NCBI GenBank assembly: GCA_964390795.1 | Contig: CAYMLQ010000057.1 | Span: 1 to 22,103, forward strand | Direction: 5' to 3' | Length of the DNA: 22,103 bases | DNA from: CAYMLQ01 sp964390795 | Lineage (GTDB): Bacteria; Verrucomicrobiota; Kiritimatiellia; RFP12; UBA1067 | Part shown: one piece after another, positions 16,001 to 21,262 of the stretch | Layout: every line of letters starts with the position of its first letter | Position numbering within the stretch: the stretch's first letter is position 1 | The notes under the pieces: model-generated | What the model was told of the DNA's origin: nothing | Seen by the model: the letters and a program-made list of their open reading frames with translations, nothing else | The model's database searches: none | Made by a program: the position numbers and the translations under genes

Positions 16001-17197
16001 GTGCGTGCGCTGGAACGGCCAACTGACATTCTGGGAATCGACTTCCCGCCAATAGACCTCCGCCTTCCATTGCTGCCAACCAGCCGCTGTCTTGGTGGGC
16101 CTGATCGAGAAGACGGACCCATTCTTCGGACTATACGCCTGTCTGCCCTGATGCTTATACACATAATCACCATACTTGTCCGCATTCTCGACTGCCAACG
16201 TAGGAACAGCTTCCAGTCCTATTAAATCGAAACCCTCTCCGGTGGGCTTCAACTCCTCGCCGACAACCCCCGTTTCCAACATGACCGTCGGCGCCGTGAC
16301 TTCGATCACGACCACATCCAGCAAGCGCTCAAAGAGGCCGGAATCATAATAGGCCATCAGCAGCTGTCCGCGCGGCGTGCCCTTCGCATAGAGAAAGCTC
16401 AATGCGGTGTCATAGTAAAGCTGCGAGGCCTCACTCGTAATATTCGTTTGCAACTGTAAGTTCTCAACAAATATTGGAATCAACCCGCTTGTGCCGCCAT
16501 AAAACTTCACAAACTTGCCTTTCAAGCTCACGGGGGAGGCGCTGTAAGGAAAGTCTGTCCAGAAGAGACGATAGGGACGTTTTTTCGACACCGATGAGAC
16601 CAAATAGGCTTCCGACTTAACCGTGCCATCCAACATGACCCACTGAACCACGTACGTACCACCGGCAGCAAAATACATACCCCCCGCATCTTGCGCCGTG
16701 GAGATAAAAACACGCGAGTCAAACAGAATGGTGTTGGTCGCACACGTCTTGAGCCAATCGATCTCACCCGGCGGCGGTGTGACTTTTTCACCCAGATAGT
16801 AATCCGGCTGGCTCCGCGCCGCCACGTAGCCATATTGACAATTTTGGAATCGGAAGCGGCGCAAACTGCCCCCGGCCTGATTGGTCGGATACCCCGACCC
16901 ATCCGTCGCGTTGCCGTATCCCAGTCCCTCGGCGGAAACTTTTCCCTGCACGCCGCCCGCGCTCAGAGCCAGCGACGTCAAGTTGTTGGTGGCCCACTGG
17001 TAAATCACGGTGCCGCTTACGCTGGGCAAGTTCGTAGGCACCTGTTGCAGCCCAGGCACATCGAGCACATACAGCTTCGTGTCTTGCGCCGCCAACACGG
17101 GAGACCCGGAAATAGCCGTGACCGCAACCCCCGCAGCAATACCGAGGAGCTTACGCCACGTCGCAACCCGCTTATGAAAAACGTCTATTCGTTTCAT
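10094..17197 (-). CDS. Giant secreted protein with long helical region, uncharacterised
   Basis: A 2367-residue exported protein; no enzyme family recognised. The signal peptide is residues 1-37 (RKLLGIAAGVAVTAISGSPVLAA). The N-terminal half looks beta-rich with many aromatic residues. A conserved-looking helical block carries LADLYMVLGNEAYTDA (about 1290) and GHGDAWGHYL (about 1423). A coiled coil spans about 1613-1672, ending EQLIKLFGYP. A second long helical region, about 1755-2027, includes ARKEWEIIQLIADQI (about 1900) and AFDLAQKYVWLAAKAYDYE. The C-terminus has DSNRDGLPDQDAV (about 2340), a thrombospondin-type-3-like calcium motif. From memory, uncharacterised giant proteins with the GHGDAWGHYL block occur in PVC bacteria, and the second helical region recalls TcA; neither was searched. 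The start at 17197 is chosen for AAGGA 8 bases upstream; ATG at 17203 or 17239 is possible. It lies 45 bases after the 447-residue gene. Confidence 0.92.
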   Translation of the reverse strand: MKRIDVFHKRVATWRKLLGIAAGVAVTAISGSPVLAAQDTKLYVLDVPGLQQVPTNLPSVSGTVIYQWATNNLTSLALSAGGVQGKVSAEGLGYGNATDGSGYPTNQAGGSLRRFRFQNCQYGYVAARSQPDYYLGEKVTPPPGEIDWLKTCATNTILFDSRVFISTAQDAGGMYFAAGGTYVVQWVMLDGTVKSEAYLVSSVSKKRPYRLFWTDFPYSASPVSLKGKFVKFYGGTSGLIPIFVENLQLQTNITSEASQLYYDTALSFLYAKGTPRGQLLMAYYDSGLFERLLDVVVIEVTAPTVMLETGVVGEELKPTGEGFDLIGLEAVPTLAVENADKYGDYVYKHQGRQAYSPKNGSVFSIRPTKTAAGWQQWKAEVYWREVDSQNVSWPFQRTHYRCDWPANPTTFVRGTSPGDLGIPVYIPNAYTAERMPYQEPEGHAYAISAENTFSSIGAGLSLLKLQGTDEDGLDNTWFMVVKSVLNSDTTLFTSQQVINNVGDEVTFHRVLGSDFTNAYDASVSGYIYKPTSGTHYNPDTYYTQQQKTIAEEIANERPPSAIYFVNTTTQKNLTDNLEVWWYSSVIKDKMPKAVTFPGWRQSYAARWPVIQDKPQIVLASQRGSAGVSSLTEGIVTNTPVVPDPDTAFYVYVQNTNSAVGYNPNEEHAYAEAGNGGIKVWALRTDLNVPEETSKPGALLQYVKDGRYAMQFYHVLVTNTLYPKLEGIAEAGKVLPGPHPIDTLIDPWCAKNNWIEPANLESTVPFRDRKGVLWARRNGTFDIYMHYRMQDGFYFPSLPEQPAAGTEIPWLTRLRDATRDVLTGTPEPWTWNVQWPETAPVMKIGYTLTTAAFGLPEVWAAKSLAVLYPSPTAGTTNGVAVLYDPTVKRTASLAAVTATDKLAALGFDLTPKGNAMLRKGKVFFKDLPATLSRRFNYDPSAHETNSLCLIGELDAPAGGVPMLHVNALNQAECSALKALVKVDNANKSMWDEAVDSLPTKVEQSPTAAGFNIRSNSVTQTKELKVNYAPVDHYALTTVGGTNYVVLLENDALPEEGTGVKTADVISMKVVQVTNELHVAPAVTRQDPNNLLAQTLDVLYTESFAGDPENYTFEWQKASPSNPSMYQDYRAASNGWTRFTLGQQGSTLADLVNTYYRVRYRPRDSSVLAWKVLPVDANTVIAGSDIYKWSAWSEPTLAEGWLQRVLNSVTPFTQRMRSLYENKAETTVSMIQAAGAPYQGDVALNQDNLTQVGLIQLYQTLLNKAESLSIAMGKNVIGINNADINSQLLMAVERLADLYMVLGNEAYTDAMNPTIGFGTAFTTPSSDRTVQLDYGSLSSSLFCFDNQVPTLLDEELALLCGRSLAQLPANTAPPVYNRLMWNYTRGITAGEVAYSVNYNIFGEVNPDLSPVQDDAVRAATLFPQGHGDAWGHYLSAVKGYYRLLRNPYFSWGLPTMGEMIVNDHVVNVDYMEEERFAQAAAAMSKASVDILDRTARKVWQDCGRMGGYEDEDATRAFGYGEWGSRGAVNAFVNWAVANSLLPENVSTNLQQEYKDQGLRHINRDTVAELVALATYQDTLQKKMDQLDAGLNPLGFSDNAIPFDLSPDDVVEGKVSHFEQILERAETALKNAQVTLNKAQTVASRTRQMQDVQNDFQQSLDQQESAYDEQLIKLFGYPISGDIGPSGTYPQGYMGPDLFHYMWMDYTQYGLSDQDMGLNTNSVIRDTKKIKNDEWDLTLTYERAANGLILKPENVSGKRYAMGDIQLAYIDFIKAMVAVRQAIAAVDSANVNVDDVKADVGARMGAASLKNLIQLGISIAQKYYTFQDASLQTTAILAALNSENTIYLNEKSKAAIPTVLGTGMAITVDPKALSQFATLGPELQTIISLRSLLGTAQVAVIAARKEWEIIQLIADQIGQQSDYAFEIKDLAAQISDAVGQYLASLDNLQVVWGDLLEAQERYNKLIADGQRILDEREMVRKQAVDTLSRARYNDMFFRLTQNEGMGRYSTAFDLAQKYVWLAAKAYDYETGGQLALESDGSGKQFLNEIVGSRMIGETDNGSPMLWGGDGDSGLSDILARMKANWLVLKPRLGINNPQQEVTWFSLRQEAFRIKPDATGNAAWRTELTKYWVDDLLALPTYKRFCQPLQSQDGLAFKEPALVIPFSTTIDFAKNFFGKDLAGGDNGFSSSHFATKIYAAGIYFDGYNKVLQSGVYPQLANQPYVYLIPAGSDNMRVPGMDNTVLAYNVVNQVIPLPFPIGSGHLDQSWADLYNDYTGGVDAQTKIRRHPLFRASTTPTDVATYLSKDLIGRSVWNTEWVLIVPAGSLGADRVKVLKTFIEGIDSNRDGLPDQDAVQDIEIGFRSYSNNGN
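11613..11680 (-). other. Part of an AT-richer stretch inside the helical region
   Basis: Within the 2367-residue gene, bases about 11641-11780 are near 40% G+C by count, against about 60% for most of the gene. The stretch encodes the segment around TFQDASLQTTAILAALNSEN and continues to TVLGTGMAITVDP. The reading frame stays open and helix-compatible. This may be a recombined or faster-evolving segment, or only a local effect of amino-acid composition. Confidence 0.4.
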
Positions 17198-17205
17198 TGC
17201 CATGT

Positions 17206-17210
17206 TCCTT
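17206..17210 (-). promoter_or_regulatory. Ribosome binding site that decides the start of the 2367-residue protein
   Basis: On the minus strand AAGGA lies 8 bases before ATG 17197 and only 2 before ATG 17203. The more upstream ATG at 17239 has no Shine-Dalgarno-like sequence. The same AAGGA plus 8 spacing precedes the neighbouring gene starting at 18586 (site 18595-18599), which supports the choice. Confidence 0.7.
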
Positions 17211-17242
17211 TTCGCCGTCTCAACAGCATGGTCGTCCATCTC

Positions 17243-18586
17243 TTATTTCGAAAAATAGAGAACAGAGATTTCGCGCATGAATCCAGCCCCGAAAACGGTT
17301 CTTCTATTGGTGTCTGGCGAGTACCAACACAAATACGTCCCTTTTCGCATGAAGCTGCAGACACAGCCCTTATGCGCGCCAAACGTTCCGTTGCCATCGG
17401 AACGTGCATAGGGCATGGCGATGCAATAAGGCGCGAGCTGACTGGCGGTTATATAGGGAGTCGTCCCCGTCATCGCGATGTATTTTATTCCCCGTTCGCT
17501 GTCAGCATCGCAGCCAACCACGTAGCTCACCGTGACGAAACAATCTTGGGGCGCTTTCCAATAACCCACGGACGTACCGGTGTCGCCCGCCGACGTGACC
17601 TCATAGAAGCTGTTTGACCAACCCGTGTCGTTGGCGGGAACCGTCGTAACCACGTTCGACACGCACGCCCGTGAGCCGAAAACGTTCTTCAGCTTCGAAT
17701 TTGATGGCAGCGTGAACGCATCCGTAATCTTCACATCTGTCGCCTGGAAGGAGTTTACGTACAGCGTCCCCGCAACCGCCAAGCTTCCGGTGACCGTCAT
17801 ACCTGCGGACATCGACACAATATTACTCACGGTGGTCATCCCGGCTGCGACTTCAAAAGATCCGTAGTTATTATATTGCACTAAGGCGGACAACCCTCTT
17901 AGCCCATTAAAGGTCGCGCTTGTAACTGAAATTCTGTCGGCAACATTCAGGTTTGCCAGAGACGACTTACCGCCCTTCACCGTGACGTTGCCGCCGATTG
18001 TGACCGGCTCACTGAATATGGAAGGTGAAGCACCTTCAAATCTCACATCGCCTTTCAGGGTCGTCTCGCCTTGCACGAGCATCGTCCTCAGCGTAGCCGT
18101 ACCGTTCCGCACCTCGAACGTCTTCGTCGCCTGTTTGACATCCCCCGCGACGAGCGCGAAAGGAACGCTCTGGATCCGCATCAACGGGAAAAGATTGGTG
18201 GCGAGCCCCGCCGGGTGGAGTCCCAAATAGAAGGTCTTGTTCGTGGCATCCGCTAACATGTCGATGAAACTCGCATACGTTGCGCCACTCAGCGCCTTCG
18301 TCGAGAGTGCCGCGCCGTCACCGAGTTCGGCGACGAAGCGACCCTGTTCGAGCATCACAGTAACATTCGTCCTCCCAAACAGAGCCGCAGGAGCATTGGT
18401 GGCCGAATAGACGCGGAAGGTCATCACCTGCGAAGCAGCCGTATTCGTCGTAAACGCACCCTCGTTGATCCCGCCCAGTTGACCTTGGATGGTCATGGTG
18501 GGAGGAACAGCCGCCTGAAGCCCTGCTGGCGATAGCAGAAGCGCCCACATGAAGAGCGTTATGCTTGACCGAATTTCGACTTTCAT
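17243..18586 (-). CDS. Secreted fibre-like protein, paralog 3
   Basis: A 447-residue exported protein of unknown function, probably a subunit of an extracellular fibre or surface layer. The signal peptide is MKVEIRSSITLFMWALLLSPAGLQA. The head domain (about 28-165) starts TIQGQLGG and ends MRIQSVPFALVAGDV, the head pattern seen in the two preceding paralogs. The middle (about 165-310) is made of short strand repeats rich in xVTVxG steps (GNVTVKGG, GMTVTGSLAVAG), suggesting a beta-helix-like rod. The tail starts KAPQDCFVTVSYVVGC and ends KGTYLCWYSP..., a C1q or phage-fibre-like jelly-roll pattern. The tail region holds seven cysteines, many more than its paralogs. AAGGA lies 8 bases before the start. 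It ends 45 bases before the 2367-residue gene. Confidence 0.9.
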   Translation of the reverse strand: MKVEIRSSITLFMWALLLSPAGLQAAVPPTMTIQGQLGGINEGAFTTNTAASQVMTFRVYSATNAPAALFGRTNVTVMLEQGRFVAELGDGAALSTKALSGATYASFIDMLADATNKTFYLGLHPAGLATNLFPLMRIQSVPFALVAGDVKQATKTFEVRNGTATLRTMLVQGETTLKGDVRFEGASPSIFSEPVTIGGNVTVKGGKSSLANLNVADRISVTSATFNGLRGLSALVQYNNYGSFEVAAGMTTVSNIVSMSAGMTVTGSLAVAGTLYVNSFQATDVKITDAFTLPSNSKLKNVFGSRACVSNVVTTVPANDTGWSNSFYEVTSAGDTGTSVGYWKAPQDCFVTVSYVVGCDADSERGIKYIAMTGTTPYITASQLAPYCIAMPYARSDGNGTFGAHKGCVCSFMRKGTYLCWYSPDTNRRTVFGAGFMREISVLYFSK

Positions 18587-18623
18587 ACCCCTATTCCTTT
18601 TCTATCACGCTCAGATGATTGCG

Positions 18624-19874
18624 TCAAAAAAGCCTTTGGAACGACCGATAACAGACGCGCGTTTTTTCGGTAGTGTTGGGATTGGTCCCGTTCCCGAAAA
18701 TTACAGACTCGCCTTTCCTCAACAATAAAGTGAGCGTATAACCTTGATTCCCGTAATATTGATTCGACGTCAAAGTCGTACTGACTACGCTAGGGCTTCC
18801 CATGTTAAAAGTCATCGATCCCGTTGCGTTACCATCTTTGATCACCATTACGCTGAACACGTAAAGGCCGTCCGCGTCCGCAGTCACCGAACTTTGTGAG
18901 GCAGACATGGCGACGTCCGAGCGGAAAGACACGGCAGAATTTGTAAAATAGGAGCCGAAAACGGCCTTGCCTTTTACCACGAGCGCCGCCGCCCCGTTAA
19001 AGTCCAACTTAGGAGTTGACGTCTGAAGCGGCGTTGTCACGCTTAACGCACCACTGACACCCATGGCACCCGCAACAGACAATGAACTCGCAAAAACCTC
19101 CGCAAAAGGACGAAAGTCCCTGATCACCGCGCCGGCATCGAACACCACGTTTCCACCAGCATTGATTGGATACGTGACCGTGGTCGGCCCGGTGCAGTTC
19201 AAATTCACCACGCTGATCTGCCTCACCTCCAACGGTCCCAGGTTCGTCACGCCATTTTCAAAGACCACGTTACCGTTGATACTGACCGCGCTCTGATTGG
19301 TCACGGCACCCAAAAACCGCGCTGACCCCGTTACCTCCAGCGCTTGAAACAAGGACGTGCCATTCGTGGCATAGAAATCACCCGACGCTTGTCTGACATC
19401 GTTGGCAAGCAAGGCATACGGCGCGGAGATCAACGGCTGGCGCGGTTGGATTTCATTGTTGTCGTCATTGTAAGGCGTGATCCCCACAAACAGCGTCGAA
19501 CCGCTACACCCGGAGATTAGCGCCAACAGGTTCGAGGAGACTGCGGGCAGCGCTTCGCCAGAGTCGTCGCCAATGTCGAGCGCGAACTGGCCATCATTGA
19601 CGAGGGTGCTGATTTTGCGCCCATAGAGCGCCCCCGACTTCGCTGCGCCTGCGCTCTCATACAGACGGACCCACATAACGACAGGAAAAACGGTGTTCGT
19701 CCCGCTTGTGACCGGCGTATTGACCCCGTTCACGATCTCCATCAGCCGGCCCTGATAGGTGAATTGTGGCGGCGGCGAAGCCGCAAGCAGCGCATCCGTA
19801 AACAGCACAGCCGCGAACGCCAACGACACTAACCACCGCTGACCGGTAATAGGTGAAAAATCCTTTGCCTTCAT
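18624..19874 (-). CDS. Secreted fibre-like protein, paralog 2
   Basis: A 416-residue exported protein of unknown function. The signal covers about residues 1-32 (RWLVSLAFAAVLFTDALLAA). The head domain, from FTYQGRLMEIVNG to IQPRQPLISAPYALLANDV, matches a secreted bacterial domain that typically reads YQGRL...PRQxLxSxPYALxA. The middle carries strand repeats (GNVVFENGV, GGNVVFDAGA, SLSVAGAMGVSGALSV). The tail is jelly-roll-like (ADGLYVFSVMVIKDG ... LLRKGESVIFGNG), with fewer similarities to the tails of its paralogs. The start at 19874 is chosen because GAGGAGG lies 9 bases upstream; an ATG at 19901 would overlap the previous gene and lacks such a site. Stop to next start is 37 bases. Confidence 0.9.
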   Translation of the reverse strand: MKAKDFSPITGQRWLVSLAFAAVLFTDALLAASPPPQFTYQGRLMEIVNGVNTPVTSGTNTVFPVVMWVRLYESAGAAKSGALYGRKISTLVNDGQFALDIGDDSGEALPAVSSNLLALISGCSGSTLFVGITPYNDDNNEIQPRQPLISAPYALLANDVRQASGDFYATNGTSLFQALEVTGSARFLGAVTNQSAVSINGNVVFENGVTNLGPLEVRQISVVNLNCTGPTTVTYPINAGGNVVFDAGAVIRDFRPFAEVFASSLSVAGAMGVSGALSVTTPLQTSTPKLDFNGAAALVVKGKAVFGSYFTNSAVSFRSDVAMSASQSSVTADADGLYVFSVMVIKDGNATGSMTFNMGSPSVVSTTLTSNQYYGNQGYTLTLLLRKGESVIFGNGTNPNTTEKTRVCYRSFQRLF

Positions 19875-19883
19875 CTTTCCAAT

Positions 19884-19890
19884 CCTCCTC
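19884..19890 (-). promoter_or_regulatory. Strong ribosome binding site for fibre paralog 2
   Basis: GAGGAGG on the minus strand ends 9 bases before ATG 19874. It is the strongest Shine-Dalgarno match in the operon. It lies just after the previous stop codon (19894-19896) and rules in favour of the downstream ATG. Confidence 0.8.
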
Positions 19891-19893
19891 AGA

Positions 19894-21174
19894 TTAATCA
19901 TTATTGTAGGTCAGCCTGCGATAGGAGAACTTGGGGTTGCCGATCGTCGTCCCCGCTCCCAACTGCCACGTCAGATATTCTCCACGCTTAAGGAAGAAGC
20001 TGGCCGTAGTCGCTCCGCGATAGGCCGAATAAGGCTGGGTTCCTGCTGCTGTCCCCATGCCGACCTGCGCCAGAAGCGCCCCCCCCCCCGCTGAAGTCGG
20101 CGAGGCATAGAAGGCTGCAGCGACCTTCTGCCCGCTGACACCATTTGTCGTGAAATTGACACTCATTAAAACAAAGCAATCTTGCGGTGCTAGCCAAAAA
20201 GTCTCTCCAGATGCCAGCTCAACGACGTTATCGGCGCTGTCAACAATCGAAACCTGAGGAAAGGCGGAGCCCACGTTTCCAGCGGTCAAGTTAGTGACCG
20301 TTACGAGTCCCCCCGGCTGCATCATACTGATGCCTGCGGAAGGCGTAACAGTGCCTACCGTCGTATCATAAAGCCACAACTGGCCTAATAGCGTAAGGCC
20401 TCCAGAAAAAAGGCTCGGCCCCCACGTGCCCAACTCGTTCAGCGTTGAGGCCGCAGCGCTTCTCACTGTAGTGGCATACAACAAACTGAAGGTGTTTGTG
20501 CCCGTGACCGTCACGTCTCCATTGAAATTGATAACCTTGTCCGCCTGTGACGCTGTCAATCCTTTGACAAACCGGGGGGCCGAGGCGAACCAGACATCTT
20601 GTGGCCCTTGGGCCGAAGTCATCGTGACCTTATTGCTGAAAACCGCATTCTGCTGAACCGTCAGATTTTTGACGGTGACCAACCCGTTCGTCACCGTGAA
20701 ATTGCGGCGCGCGCGCGTCACGTCGTTGGCCAGCATCGCGAACGGCACGCTGACCACCCGTTGGCGCGGTCTGATCTCCATTCCGGGCACATCGTTTAGG
20801 GGCCTCACGCCGATATAGAGCGCTTCGCTGGACGGGTCGGTCGCCTGCAGGCGAAGAGCCGCCTGCAGGGACGACGTGCGGGCTCCGCTTCCGTTGATTT
20901 CCGACCCGCCGTTTTCGGAAATCTCTATGCTGAACTTCCCTTGGTTCAGCGTCACGCTATACGACCTCGCCCACAAGACCTCCGTACTGGATGGCGACGA
21001 GTACAAGCGCACGTACATGAGTGCGTTCTTGTCCGCCATCGTTGTCTCGCTTCCCGCTGTTGTCTCGACCAGCTCGCCTGAGTAGTTGATCGAAAGCGGA
21101 ACGAGCGCAACCGCCTGTTGCGCTCCCGCGAGAAGACACATGGCTATACCTGCCGTCAACACCTGCTTTTTCAT
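19894..21174 (-). CDS. Secreted fibre-like protein, paralog 1, with G11 tract
   Basis: A 426-residue exported protein of unknown function. The signal peptide is MKKQVLTAGIAMCLLAGAQQAVA. The head domain (about 25-155) runs from LSINYSGELVE to MEIRPRQRVVSVPFAMLANDV. The middle has strand-repeat features (LTVQQNAVFSNKVTM, GDVTVTGTNTFS). The tail (about 305-426) starts LAPQDCFVLMSVNF, as in paralog 3, and ends LKRGEYLTWQLGAG...FSYRRLTYNND. Eleven consecutive G on the coding strand (20079-20089) encode Gly-Gly-Gly in the tail; slippage by one base would replace the last ~58 residues and stop early. GAGGG lies 6 bases before the start. Downstream is paralog 2, 19 bases away. Probably a subunit of the same assembly as its paralogs. 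Confidence 0.9.
   Translation of the reverse strand: MKKQVLTAGIAMCLLAGAQQAVALVPLSINYSGELVETTAGSETTMADKNALMYVRLYSSPSSTEVLWARSYSVTLNQGKFSIEISENGGSEINGSGARTSSLQAALRLQATDPSSEALYIGVRPLNDVPGMEIRPRQRVVSVPFAMLANDVTRARRNFTVTNGLVTVKNLTVQQNAVFSNKVTMTSAQGPQDVWFASAPRFVKGLTASQADKVINFNGDVTVTGTNTFSLLYATTVRSAAASTLNELGTWGPSLFSGGLTLLGQLWLYDTTVGTVTPSAGISMMQPGGLVTVTNLTAGNVGSAFPQVSIVDSADNVVELASGETFWLAPQDCFVLMSVNFTTNGVSGQKVAAAFYASPTSAGGGALLAQVGMGTAAGTQPYSAYRGATTASFFLKRGEYLTWQLGAGTTIGNPKFSYRRLTYNND
20079..20089 (-). repeat. Homopolymer G11 in coding sequence
   Basis: Eleven C on the plus strand, i.e. G11 on the coding strand, read as GCG GGG GGG GGG GCG (Ala-Gly-Gly-Gly-Ala). It is the longest single-base run seen in the window. 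One-base slippage moves the frame to stops near 19988 or 19971, about 26-31 residues short of the normal end. It could be a phase-variation switch or an error-prone spot for sequencing. Confidence 0.85.
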
Positions 21175-21262
21175 GTTTTACCCTCGTGAGGCCTTTTTTA
21201 CGAATACTCCCCTGCTGAGTACCAGCGCGTTACACCCCGCCCAAAGCCGGACTCTCGGCGCT
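21175..21262. other. Intergenic gap in the operon, no clear terminator
   Basis: This 88-base gap is the largest between the minus-strand genes. On the minus strand a weak TACTC/GAGTA stem is followed by a short A-run, not a T-run, so a terminator is not supported. A promoter for the downstream genes could lie here, but no clear -35/-10 pair is visible. Confidence 0.5.
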
